DNA from: JAVBME01 sp031552765
GTDB lineage: Bacteria; Bacillota; Negativicutes; Acidaminococcales; JAISLQ01
DNA length: 64,000 bases
Reading direction: 5' to 3'
NCBI GenBank assembly: GCA_031552765.1
Contig: JAVBME010000016.1
Location: 39,006-103,005, forward strand
Shown here: positions 41,555 through 49,866 of the stretch, in pieces
How positions within the stretch are numbered: position 1 is the first letter of the stretch
Layout of the letters: each line of letters begins with the position of its first letter
Notes under the pieces: generated by a model
Told to the model about the DNA's origin: nothing
What the model saw: the letters and a program-made list of their open reading frames with translations, nothing else
Database searches by the model: none
Translations under genes and position numbers: made by a program

Positions 41555-42403
41555 ATGGAATATTCGACAGCGGAACTAATGGCGGTAGCCTGCTCGTATG
41601 AACTAAAAGACGATGAACTGGTCTTTGTCGGCGTAGGCATACCCATGATGGCCGGGCTGGTGGCGACTAAAACGCACGCGCCCAATATGGTCATACTATA
41701 TGAAGCCGGCGGCGTCGGCGCCAAATCACGGCGCCTGCCTTTTACCATTTCGGATAACCCCACCACCGACAACGCTCTGATGGCCGGCGAGATGTGGCGG
41801 GTATTTTCCGATACCCAGTGCGGGCTGGTGGATAAAGGCCTTATCGGCGGCGCGCAGATAGATAAATACGGCAACCTCAATACTACCGTGATAACCAACG
41901 GCAACGCTTTTACCTACGAAACGCCGGCCAACCGCCTGCCCGGCTCGGGCGGCGGCAATGATATAGCCTCCTCCTGCCATGAGACGGTCATCGTTATGCG
42001 GCTCGGTAAAAGCCGCTTTGTGGAAAAAGTGGACTATATAACGTCGCCCGGTTATATCACCGGCGGGAGCTCCAGGCAAGAAGCTGGCCTTAAAGGCGGC
42101 GGCCCCTCGGCGGTCATAACAGACAAATGCGTGCTGCGCTTTGACCCGGTCACCAAAGAAATGTACCTGGCCGCGCTGTTCCCCGGCGTCACGGTGGAGG
42201 AAATAAAAAACAACATACAGTGGGATTTGAGAGTAGCGGAAAGGTTAGAGGCTGTCGCCCCGCCGCCCGTCAACTATCTTGAACATATGCGGAACATGGA
42301 CCCTAACGGCATCATCCTCGGCTCCAAAACTGTAACCAAGGAAGAAAGCTTTGACGACTTTTACCATAAAATGAAAAATGCCTACAATTCGGCGAGGATA
42401 TGA
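41555..42403 (+). CDS. CoA-transferase subunit B, glutaconate type (GctB-like)
   Basis: 282-residue beta subunit. The catalytic Glu is likely in MVILYEAGGVGAK (GctB has it in a YEAG-type motif); also VFVGVGIPMMAGLVATKTHAP, GGAQIDKYGNLNTTVI and RLPGSGGGNDIAS. The gene starts 4 bases after the A subunit stop. Last gene of sigma-54 operon 2. With enolase-type, hydrolase and symporter genes, this completes a possible import, ring/lactone processing, CoA-activation route. A hydrolytic (IpdAB-like) role is an alternative. Confidence 0.88.
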   Translation: MEYSTAELMAVACSYELKDDELVFVGVGIPMMAGLVATKTHAPNMVILYEAGGVGAKSRRLPFTISDNPTTDNALMAGEMWRVFSDTQCGLVDKGLIGGAQIDKYGNLNTTVITNGNAFTYETPANRLPGSGGGNDIASSCHETVIVMRLGKSRFVEKVDYITSPGYITGGSSRQEAGLKGGGPSAVITDKCVLRFDPVTKEMYLAALFPGVTVEEIKNNIQWDLRVAERLEAVAPPPVNYLEHMRNMDPNGIILGSKTVTKEESFDDFYHKMKNAYNSARI

Positions 42404-42414
42404 GTGTATAGCAA

Positions 42415-42442
42415 AAAGAGGAAGGCGAAAGCCTTCCCCTTT
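42415..42442 (+). terminator. Terminator of sigma-54 operon 2
   Basis: Stem AAAG-GGAAGGC / GCCTTCC-CTTT with a GAAA loop, immediately after the CoA-transferase B stop. Confidence 0.75.
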
Positions 42443-42575
42443 GCTTTGCGCTTACCATGAAAAGCGACAGCGCCTGTATTACTCATATGTTCAATGCCGA
42501 AACTGTTTATTTATTGACAGAACTTTTCAAACATGCAATATTTATTATAAGTAAAACAGGTGGGGAGGCGGTAGA

Positions 42576-44324
42576 ATGGTCAAAAAACAGTTTGTTAGGG
42601 GAGTTTTTTTACAAGTTGTGCTGGTGGCGCTCTTGACGGTATTGTCTTTGCCGGCACTAGCGGCCGGAGGGCTCGACAACGCGGTGCGCATCGATATCCT
42701 GACAGTGAATGACTTTCATGGCGCGCTTTTAGAGGATGGCAAGACGCCGGGCGCAGCTAAACTGGCCGGGTTTATAGAAAAAGAACGCGCGCTCAACCCC
42801 AAAGGTACGCTAGTGTTAAGCGCGGGCGACATGTTTCAGGGGACCGTGCGCTCCAATATTCTTTACGGCAAACCGGTCGTGCAGATGATGAACGCCGTAG
42901 GTTTTACGGCTATGGCTTTGGGCAACCATGAATTCGACTGGGGCCTGGAACCTTTGCAGGAGAGAGCTAAAGAGGCCAGGTTTCCTTTTTTGGCGGCAAA
43001 TATCATGTATAAAGGAATAAATAAATTCGTCGACTTTGCCCGCCCGTACACTATCGTTGAAGCTAACGGAATAAAAGTGGGTATTATTGGCGTGATAACG
43101 CCGGCGACGGCCTATACCACAAATATGGCCGTGGCTACGAAATTTTCTTTTGAAGACCCCCTGGTAACAGTCAGGCGGCTGGCGCCGCTATTGAAAGAGC
43201 AGGGTGCGCAGGTCATTGTAGTACTGGGGCATATCGACAGCGAAATGAAGGACGGCAAGATAAGCGGCGAGGCGGCCGATCTTGCGCTGAAATTAAAACC
43301 GCGCCCGCGTACCTTTCCCGGCCCGGGACCGGTGTTGACGCCTGTGCCAAATCAAATAACAAAAGCGGAAGGAGAACAGATACGGCCGATCGGTCATGGA
43401 CCGGCTATATCGCCGGATAAGGAAGGCTATGACGCTGAAGAAAAAGAACCCAAGTCCGACAAACGCATAGTCATGCGTATAGTGACGCCGGTCGACGCCA
43501 TAGTGTCCGCCCATTCGCACATGAAGGTGGCGGGCAAGGTGGCGGGGATACCTATCGTGCAGGCCGGCTACAGCGGCCGCTCGCTAGGCAAAATAAGTAT
43601 ATTTTATTCTCCTGCTGACAAAAGGATAGTTTCTTCGGAGACAAAAGTTCTCGATATTATCCCGGCAGAGACGCCAACAGACGCCAAAGTGAAAAAAATA
43701 GTGGACAGGTCGGCCAAACAAGCGGCGCCGGTAGAAAAAACAGTGCTGGGTCAGGCGTTGGCTGACATCTCCCATGACCGGCATACCTTATCGCTGCTGG
43801 GGGAATTTGTCAGCGATGCTATCCGTCAGGCGGCGGGGGCGGATATTGCCTTTCAAAACGGCGGCGGACTTAGAAAGCCGCTGGTAAAAGGGAATATCAC
43901 ATTGGGCAACTTATATGAAGTATTGCCTTTTGACAATACGATAGTGACCGTCGATTTAACCGGGCGGCAAATAATAGACATCCTAAATTACGGTATTTAT
44001 AACAAAAACATAGGTATGGTACAATTTTCCGGGCTGCGCATAGAGTATGACCCTTTATTGCCGCAACAGGAACGGGTGGCGGCGGTCACTTTAGCTGACG
44101 GCAGCCTCCTGCTGCCGGATAAACTGTATAAAGTAGCCACCAACGACTTTATGGCTGACGGAGGCGACGGCTTCACTATGTTCAAGGAAGGGAAAAATTT
44201 CTACAATACCAATATCGTACTGCGCGATACAGTGGCCGAGGCCGTGAAAAAAGCTGGCAAGGTAGAAGTGAAGGACGACGGCCGCTTTAAAGAGCAGACC
44301 GGCGTAGCGCGCAACGCCGCATAA
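42576..44324 (+). CDS. Secreted bifunctional metallophosphatase/5'-nucleotidase (UshA-like)
   Basis: 582-residue exported phosphatase: signal peptide 1-29 (ending LPALAAG). Metallophosphatase motifs: ILTVNDFHGALLED, VLSAGDMFQGT, ALGNHEFDWG, IVVLGHIDSE and VSAHSHMKVA (di-metal ligands D, H, N, H). C-terminal substrate-specificity domain with FQNGGGLRKPLVKG and DGGDGFTMFKEG. An insertion of roughly 60 residues (about 240-300, rich in Pro/Gly then acidic, e.g. RPRTFPGPGPVLTPVPNQ) lies between the fourth and fifth metal motifs. Hydrolyses nucleotides or sugar phosphates in the periplasm. TTGACA (42514-42519) with AT-rich -10 region lies upstream. No PhoB box claimed. Confidence 0.9.
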   Translation: MVKKQFVRGVFLQVVLVALLTVLSLPALAAGGLDNAVRIDILTVNDFHGALLEDGKTPGAAKLAGFIEKERALNPKGTLVLSAGDMFQGTVRSNILYGKPVVQMMNAVGFTAMALGNHEFDWGLEPLQERAKEARFPFLAANIMYKGINKFVDFARPYTIVEANGIKVGIIGVITPATAYTTNMAVATKFSFEDPLVTVRRLAPLLKEQGAQVIVVLGHIDSEMKDGKISGEAADLALKLKPRPRTFPGPGPVLTPVPNQITKAEGEQIRPIGHGPAISPDKEGYDAEEKEPKSDKRIVMRIVTPVDAIVSAHSHMKVAGKVAGIPIVQAGYSGRSLGKISIFYSPADKRIVSSETKVLDIIPAETPTDAKVKKIVDRSAKQAAPVEKTVLGQALADISHDRHTLSLLGEFVSDAIRQAAGADIAFQNGGGLRKPLVKGNITLGNLYEVLPFDNTIVTVDLTGRQIIDILNYGIYNKNIGMVQFSGLRIEYDPLLPQQERVAAVTLADGSLLLPDKLYKVATNDFMADGGDGFTMFKEGKNFYNTNIVLRDTVAEAVKKAGKVEVKDDGRFKEQTGVARNAA

Positions 44325-44349
44325 AAGTAGACAAAACGCAAAATAAAAG

Positions 44350-44373
44350 TGGGGCTGCCGAAGGCAGTCCCGC
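44350..44373. terminator. Terminator between nucleotidase and DUF805 genes
   Basis: GGGGCTGCC / GGCAGTCCC with a GAA loop between convergent genes; a T-rich tract follows on the plus strand. Confidence 0.7.
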
Positions 44374-44931
44374 TTATTTATCCAGCTTCGCCAAACGTTC
44401 TTTTATAATATCGCGGGCGGGATGGTTGTCGGGGGTGAGGGCAAGAAACATCTCATAATCAGCCCGCGCTTGAGCCAGATCGCCATTTTTTTCCGCAGAC
44501 GCGGCGCTCACGGCCAAAGCGTCCGGCGATCCTGGCCGGGTTTTGGGTTGCGGTATGAGAACGCCTAGCGGGTCGGGGCCGTATTTATTAGGGCCAGTGG
44601 TTCCTTTTTGCAATAACAGCTGAAAGTTGAAAAAGATATTCGCGATAGGTATGAAGTCCATGACGGCATGCCAGCCGGGCCGGCCCAGGTCGTGCAGCCG
44701 TTTGACCTGTTTAGACAAGGCGAAAATAAAAAGAGGCATGTTGATGATGAGAAAAACAGCGCCCAAAACAGCATAGAAATCTTCGGAAGGATTGTCATAG
44801 AAAATATTAGCAAAAAAACCAACCAACATAAAAAGGATGACAGAAGTTAAAACCCCCGATGCAAATGATGTAAAGTAGGCTTTACGGCTTATACGCCCTT
44901 TAAAGGAGAACAAGCGAGAAATGATTGTCAT
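44374..44931 (-). CDS. DUF805 membrane protein with C-terminal TPR-like tail
   Basis: 185-residue protein. N-terminal DUF805: RLFSFKGRISRKAYF, two hydrophobic segments, KRLHDLGRPGWHAVMDFIP and GTTGPNKYGPDP. The C-terminal part (about 145-185, EKNGDLAQARADYEMFLALTPDNHPA) is one TPR-like helix pair, an uncommon addition to DUF805. Start at 44931 has GGGAGACG upstream; upstream Met codons lack a ribosome site. Likely inner-membrane; function unknown. Follows the beta-lactamase gene closely on the same strand. Confidence 0.85.
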   Translation of the reverse strand: MTIISRLFSFKGRISRKAYFTSFASGVLTSVILFMLVGFFANIFYDNPSEDFYAVLGAVFLIINMPLFIFALSKQVKRLHDLGRPGWHAVMDFIPIANIFFNFQLLLQKGTTGPNKYGPDPLGVLIPQPKTRPGSPDALAVSAASAEKNGDLAQARADYEMFLALTPDNHPARDIIKERLAKLDK

Positions 44932-44975
44932 ATGCGGCGTCTCCCAACAACTCATAAATTTGGTTTGGCGTGGGT

Positions 44976-45791
44976 TTATGGTATATGCGGCAACAAGCCA
45001 AGCGCGGCGAGGCATTCCCTGCCGATAGCCTCACGCCTTTCTATGTCTTCGGGGTTGGCGATGTCGATGTTGAGGGCAAAGGAATAGATTTTACCTTCCT
45101 TTTTAATCCAGCCTACCCACCAGCCGATATTGGGTGCGCTGCCTACAGACCAGCCTGTTTTGCCGTGCAGTTCCCAGTCCGGCCCTTTATCTAAAAGCGT
45201 GATGCCGGCTACTGACTGCTGTATTTTACTGGAGACCGGCAGCTCGCGCTTTCCCAGACGGGCAAGAAAGAGCGTCTGCTGGACGGCGCTTATTTTTAGC
45301 GGCCCGCGCAGCCAGAAAGTATCCACGCTTTGCCCGGGGTCCATGTTGCCGTAGGATAGTTTTCTCAACCCCGCCGCCATGCGCTCAAGGCCGATGCGGC
45401 GCGCCAGTTCCTGATAGACCGGCACATTAGATATTTTTATCGCCTCGCGTAAAGACATATCGCGCTCCCAGGCTTTGACAGGCTGTGGCTGACCGCCATA
45501 GGGCAGTGTTTCATCTACACTGCTCACCGCCTGGCAGTCAAGGCCTATGAGCGTATTGGCTATTTTGAAGGTGGAAGCGGGAAGAAAGGGCGTAAGAGAG
45601 CGTTCTTTGTTGTAGACGATAAAAAGGCGCTTTTGCGGGTCGTACAGAATAAAAGTTCCTTCCGCAGACTTTTGCTGGAACAAACCGGCAAGTCCGGGCG
45701 CTTCGCGCCAAGTAGGGCCTAGGGGTTTAGATGCCTGGCAAACCGGGACAGCAACAAAAAGTAAAAATAAAACAATAAAAATTTTTCTCAT
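44976..45791 (-). CDS. Class D (OXA-type) beta-lactamase
   Basis: 271-residue exported serine beta-lactamase. Signal peptide 1-20 (cleaved near CQAS). Class D motifs: STFK (73-76) with the nucleophile Ser and the carboxylated Lys, SNV (121-123), YGN (147-149), KTG (211-213), plus FWLRGPLKIS and WWVGWI. This set gives class D, not penicillin-binding-protein, assignment, though a PBP-like role or BlaR-like sensor is not supported because the protein lacks a sensor domain. Substrate range is not predictable. Ribosome site AGGAGCA upstream of 45791. Ends 45 bases before the DUF805 start. Confidence 0.92.
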   Translation of the reverse strand: MRKIFIVLFLLFVAVPVCQASKPLGPTWREAPGLAGLFQQKSAEGTFILYDPQKRLFIVYNKERSLTPFLPASTFKIANTLIGLDCQAVSSVDETLPYGGQPQPVKAWERDMSLREAIKISNVPVYQELARRIGLERMAAGLRKLSYGNMDPGQSVDTFWLRGPLKISAVQQTLFLARLGKRELPVSSKIQQSVAGITLLDKGPDWELHGKTGWSVGSAPNIGWWVGWIKKEGKIYSFALNIDIANPEDIERREAIGRECLAALGLLPHIP

Positions 45792-45882
45792 ACTATGCTC
45801 CTGTGGATACAATATTTTTACCTATTACTTTTATTCGCTATACGAAGCCTTTCCCCTGCTATGCGGCGCAATACCGGTAAAT

Positions 45883-45912
45883 AAATAACGCCCGCCGGAG
45901 CGGGCGTTATTT
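45883..45912 (-). terminator. Terminator of the TPR gene
   Basis: 13-base arms AAATAACGCCCGC / GCGGGCGTTATTT with a CGGA loop, just downstream of the TPR gene on the minus strand. Confidence 0.85.
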
Positions 45913-45923
45913 ATTGTATAAGA

Positions 45924-46760
45924 CTATTTTATTGCGTCGTGCAATTTTTGGACTTGGGCATAGGCGCTGTGCGATTTTGGCGCCAGGTGCAAGAAATTTT
46001 CGTAGTCGGCCTTGGCGGCGTCTTTTTCGCCGGCCAGATCTTCGATCAGGCCTCTTTGCAGGTAAGCGTCAGGGTTTTCCGGCGCCAGGTCTATGGTTTT
46101 ATTGAAGTCAGCCAAAGCGTTTGACCTGCTGCCTTGGGCAAAATAAGAGATGCCACGGTTGTAATAATATTTGGCATTGTTAGGTTCAAGCGAGATGGCT
46201 TTGTTAAAGTCGGCGATAGCTTCGTTGCGTTGGTTTTTATCAGCAAAGAGCAGGCCGCGGCTAAAATAGGCAACAGAATCAGCCGGTTTGATTTCTATAG
46301 CTTTAGTATAATCGGCAATAGCAAAATCATATTTTTTCAAGCCTTCATAGGCAATAGCGCGGGCGCGGTACGCGTAATGAAAACCGGGCTCCAACTCTAT
46401 AGCTTTGGAATATTCAACAACAGCTTTTTCAAAGTCCAGTTTGTAAAGGTATAGTTCACCGCGGCCATAGTAGAGGATACTTTCCTTAGGGTCGATTTTG
46501 ATTGCGGAATCAAGGTCGGCCATGGCAAGATCGGCTTTGCCGGTTTTGTAATAAGCAGTACTTCTCAAAACATAAGCGGTGACGTTTTTGTTGTTGCGGG
46601 CAATGGTGTCGCTGCAATATGATATTACTTCGTCATAATGACCTTGAGTGAGGGCGTGTACTGCTTTATCAATCATAGATTTGTTGCTGGCCGGCGCTGC
46701 CTGAGCTATGCCGGCAAGAGCGAAAAGCATAATGAGCAAAACCAAAAACCTTTTTTTCAT
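45924..46760 (-). CDS. Exported tetratricopeptide-repeat protein
   Basis: 278-residue protein: signal peptide 1-21 (LFALAGIAQAA), followed by about seven TPR units (34-residue steps, e.g. YAYRARAIAYEGLKKYDFAIADYTKAIEIKP, YFSRGLLFADKNQRNEAIADFNKAISLEP, YYNRGISYFAQGSRSNALADFNKTIDLAPENP). The signal peptide suggests a periplasmic role or attachment to the outer membrane. The last repeat's ADYENFLHLAPKSHSAY resembles the DUF805 tail at 44374-44931. Partner proteins unknown. Terminator at 45883-45912. Confidence 0.88.
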   Translation of the reverse strand: MKKRFLVLLIMLFALAGIAQAAPASNKSMIDKAVHALTQGHYDEVISYCSDTIARNNKNVTAYVLRSTAYYKTGKADLAMADLDSAIKIDPKESILYYGRGELYLYKLDFEKAVVEYSKAIELEPGFHYAYRARAIAYEGLKKYDFAIADYTKAIEIKPADSVAYFSRGLLFADKNQRNEAIADFNKAISLEPNNAKYYYNRGISYFAQGSRSNALADFNKTIDLAPENPDAYLQRGLIEDLAGEKDAAKADYENFLHLAPKSHSAYAQVQKLHDAIK

Positions 46761-46909
46761 TTGTTTTAGTCTCCTTCGTTTTTTATTTTGTACTGCATTA
46801 ATGCCGTTGTTTTTGCTGGCGCCGCCTGATAAACAGGGTTAGCCAAAGCTAAGGGATTAATATATTTAATATTCGATACGAACAGTATTTTTCCCTGCCG
46901 GAAAACTTT

Positions 46910-47572
46910 CTAGTGTTTTTTCCGGAAGGGCAGGTAAAAAGCGCACATGATAAAGGCGCTGGTACAAAAGAAAAGCAGCCGGTAAAGCCAAAAAGGCCGC
47001 ACTATTTCCGCTTGTTTGATGATATAGGCGTTCATGAACATAAAATTTGTAAAATAAATAGAGTTATAAAAATAGGCCAGCGGGCATAGTATGGCTAAAA
47101 TACCTATGGAAAGCGCCAACCCGCTGCCGGTGGGCCGGGCTTGCAGCCAAATGACGCCATAGACGCCGGCGGCGATTACTAACATATGAGTGAGGATAAA
47201 AAGGTATAAAAAAAGCGGGTGGCGGTAGTTTTCGATGCCGGGCAGAATTATGGCCAAGCCGGCGCCAAAAGCATAGTAATAAGTGATTTGAAAAAAGAAG
47301 TCTTTACGAAGCGCCAGATAAAAACCGGCGGCCAGGAGCGAAACGCTGCAAAAATGAAAAGGCATAGCCTGAAACACAGAGAATCCTTCGTAGCATACGC
47401 GATAGAAAGCCTCCATTATGGTCAAAAGAAAAATAAAGCAACCGCAACACTGCCCCAAGCGGATTTTTTTGCCGGGCAAGAAGATAGGGGCGGCAATAAA
47501 GAGTGTGGCAAAAAGGAGGGCAAGGGCAAGGCTTGCCAAGTGGGAGCGGTCAAAATAGCTGAATTCTATCAT
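46910..47572 (-). CDS. YwaF/TIGR02206-type integral membrane protein
   Basis: 220-residue membrane protein of the YwaF-type family, with about six or seven hydrophobic segments. Family-like stretches: FHFCSVSLLAAGFYLA (inner-membrane His), YYYAFGAGLAIILPGIENYRH, and LFLYLFILTHMLVIAAGVYG. Start at 47572 (MIEFSYFDRSHL) follows GGATGG; the longer frame from 47704 has a basic non-hydrophobic leader and no ribosome site. Function unknown for the family. Divergent from the outer-membrane barrel gene. Confidence 0.75.
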   Translation of the reverse strand: MIEFSYFDRSHLASLALALLFATLFIAAPIFLPGKKIRLGQCCGCFIFLLTIMEAFYRVCYEGFSVFQAMPFHFCSVSLLAAGFYLALRKDFFFQITYYYAFGAGLAIILPGIENYRHPLFLYLFILTHMLVIAAGVYGVIWLQARPTGSGLALSIGILAILCPLAYFYNSIYFTNFMFMNAYIIKQAEIVRPFWLYRLLFFCTSAFIMCAFYLPFRKKH

Positions 47573-47785
47573 AAAAATACACCATCCGGGCTTTTTGCGG
47601 CATATATTTTGCTGCTTTTTACCATTAACATATTCAACGCAGACAATTTCTTTCCCTGCCGATGAAATGGCCAACATGCAGTTGAGAAATATTAATAAAA
47701 ACATCTTATGTATGCCGCATATTTAGTGTAACATGTAGCGCGCAGACAAGCTGCGCTTATTTTGCAAAGGGGGAACCGGATTATC

Positions 47786-48460
47786 ATGAAGAAAAAAGTA
47801 TTACTATCGGTATTTTCTTTGGCGATGCTTGCTACAGGCGCGGCATTTGCCGCGGCGCCTGACACAGACTATAGCAAAGTCGGCAAGGGTGCAGTCAGCA
47901 TTGAGATGGCTAATACGGAAATGAAAGGGACATTATTTGGCGACACAGAGACCTTCGACAAGAAATGGAGTTTGGGCGCCAGTGCGGAAGTGGTCATAGC
48001 GCCAAAGTTTGCAATTGGATTAAATTATAACCATAATAAAGGGGAGGATGGAAATACTGCAAATGCCATATTAGGTTCCAGTGTAGATTCATTTGACCTT
48101 ACAGTTCAATATATGGCATACCAAAAAGACGGGTTTTCTCTAATCCCTTATCTGGGCTATGCCAATGATAAGTCAAAACTGGAATACGGCGCGAACAGCA
48201 TGTCTTCCAACAACAAGAACAATGTCCTCATCGGCGCCAAGCTTACCTATGACTTTGCCAAAAACTTTGTCGGCTACGCTGATGTCGGTTTTGGCGGGGA
48301 TATTTACAAATGGGGCATAGGCCTGGCCTATAAGTTCAACCATAACCTGGCTTTGTCTGTCGGTTACGACTACCGCAAAGTAGACAATATGAGCTTTGAC
48401 GGCCGTGATGCCGACGTTAGGTCGCAGGGGATGAACATAGGCCTGACATATCTTTTTTGA
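47786..48460 (+). CDS. Outer-membrane beta-barrel protein (OmpW/porin-like)
   Basis: 224-residue exported protein: signal peptide 1-22 (VFSLAMLATGAAFAAAP), then alternating amphipathic strands such as WSLGASAEVVIAPKFAIGLNYN, FDLTVQYMAYQKDGFSLIPYLGYA, FVGYADVGFGGDIYKWGIGLAYKF and the closing MNIGLTYLF. The C-terminal Phe with alternating hydrophobics is the insertion signal recognised by BamA. Eight or ten strands estimated from length. Small solute channel or structural role possible. AGGGGG lies upstream of the ATG. Strong terminator follows. Confidence 0.85.
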   Translation: MKKKVLLSVFSLAMLATGAAFAAAPDTDYSKVGKGAVSIEMANTEMKGTLFGDTETFDKKWSLGASAEVVIAPKFAIGLNYNHNKGEDGNTANAILGSSVDSFDLTVQYMAYQKDGFSLIPYLGYANDKSKLEYGANSMSSNNKNNVLIGAKLTYDFAKNFVGYADVGFGGDIYKWGIGLAYKFNHNLALSVGYDYRKVDNMSFDGRDADVRSQGMNIGLTYLF

Positions 48461-48480
48461 TGAAAATATGTAGATAAATG

Positions 48481-48520
48481 ACGGCCCGGTTTGTCGTAAG
48501 CGACAAACTGGGCCGTTTTT
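48481..48520 (+). terminator. Terminator of the outer-membrane barrel gene
   Basis: 16-base stem ACGGCCCGGTTTGTCG / CGACAAACTGGGCCGT (one G-U pair), TAAG loop, then TTTT. Confidence 0.85.
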
Positions 48521-48526
48521 CCTATC

Positions 48527-48793
48527 TTAGATAAAGCCTAAGGCCATGCCTAGTCCGAGTATGAATACTGATGACAACACTATTTTTTAAAATAGAGGAT
48601 AAGATACTTGCGGCAACAGTTTATTGCCCAATATATTGCCTAGGATGGCAGCCAGGATGATGAGAAAAAGCAGCAGGGCATTTTGGTAAAGATAATAGTG
48701 ATTGTACCATGCATAAACCGGTATACGGGTTGCGTCTATGAATACTGCGGTGAGCGCGGCGGAAACAATCAGCTGTTTCCTATCGGGGCGCAT
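48527..48793 (-). pseudogene. TSUP (TauE/SafE) carrier C-terminal remnant with in-frame stop
   Basis: The ATG at 48793 gives 68 residues (FIDATRIPVYAWYN and LLLFLIILAAILGN...LGNKLL) resembling the C-terminal half of TSUP sulfonate/anion exporters, then a TAA at 48587. Directly after the stop, in the same frame, lies KIVLSSVFILGLGMALGFI, which is the expected last TSUP membrane span, ending at 48527. The N-terminal half is absent. The ATG shares one base with the DUF2284 stop (TAATG), so some translation is possible. Confidence 0.6.
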
Positions 48794-49437
48794 TATTGTA
48801 CTATGAGTATTCCGGCCAGCGAGCCTTTATTTACCGTCTGGGCGTCGGCGCCGCTGCCAATGGGATATATGTCCCAGCCGACATCGGCGAACATGCGGAA
48901 TACGTCTATGCCCACCGCTTCCATGGAAGGGCGCGCCGTAAGGGCGAAACGGCATTTGTCGCCTTTAAGGGCGGCGCAATCCGCCTCCCGGCTGCAAAAA
49001 CTGTGCCGGCAGGAGCCGGCGGCAAAGCCAAAAGCCAGATAATGGCCGTCGTAAAAAGCGGTAGATTCCAGAGTGGAAATCATTTTGAACATTTTGAGAT
49101 ATGCGCCTATCCGCTCTTTGATAGTGGCTTTATTGCGGGTCACTACTTCCGGCTCCACATCCAGGCCTAGCAACACAGCGCGACGGTATTTTTTCAGATG
49201 CTCTTTCAACTCACTTGGCTTGAGGGTATTGGGCGGGCAGTGGGCGCAGGCGCCATAGCCAAAGCAGCGTGGTATCTGGCATTTTAAGGTCACAGTGTCG
49301 TCAACTGGGATGCTGGCGGCGTCTACTATGGCGCAGCGGCTGGCGCCAAGTTCGAGCGCTTTGGCGGCATAACGTTCCAGATGGTCCTCTAAAAGGTCTT
49401 CATTCATATCTTTGCTCACTTTTTTTATGCTGTTCAT
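48793..49437 (-). CDS. DUF2284 predicted metal-binding protein
   Basis: 214-residue cytoplasmic protein with two Cys clusters: CQIPRCFGYGACAHCPPN (about residues 53-70) and CRHSFCSREADCAALKGDKCRF (about 145-166). These are the DUF2284 metal/Fe-S signature. Redox or electron-transfer role suspected for the family, not shown. Start at 49437 has AAGGAGG upstream; the 75-codon extension has no ribosome site. Its stop overlaps the TSUP remnant start. Confidence 0.85.
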   Translation of the reverse strand: MNSIKKVSKDMNEDLLEDHLERYAAKALELGASRCAIVDAASIPVDDTVTLKCQIPRCFGYGACAHCPPNTLKPSELKEHLKKYRRAVLLGLDVEPEVVTRNKATIKERIGAYLKMFKMISTLESTAFYDGHYLAFGFAAGSCRHSFCSREADCAALKGDKCRFALTARPSMEAVGIDVFRMFADVGWDIYPIGSGADAQTVNKGSLAGILIVQ

Positions 49438-49866
49438 GCCCGGCCTCCTTGATATAGGTTTTTTATCTCGTGTGCCAGTTACTTTTCCGGCTTTATTTAT
49501 GCTTATAAGGATAAATCGCAACGAGCGCAATAAAAACTTATTGGGAGTTATTCGCCGCGGCTCGGTATAATCCTGCTCGAAACAATGAGCATGTACTGAG
49601 GAGATTTGAACAGGAAGACGTATGTCGGCTTTTTGGCGCAAAAAGCTGTGTTTGCTGTGCAAGGTTATATGTTAATTTTTATGGTGGAATAAGTATTTTA
49701 TTAATTATTGAAGGAAAAGAGTTTTTTTTAGCGAAGATAAATATCTAATTAGATAAAAAAATATGTTAGGTTGAGTATTAAGGATAGAATATTGAGTAAT
49801 ACTGGATTTGGCGGTAAAAATGTTTGCTATGCCAAGTGATTTTTTGTTGAAACAGAGGGGATAAAA
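49438..49866. other. Intergenic region, no gene seen
   Basis: 429 bases without a convincing gene, AT-rich toward its right end. Contains a 14-bp palindrome TATCTAATTAGATA (49742-49755) about 110 bases before the MFS gene, a possible operator; no clear promoter. Confidence 0.5.
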
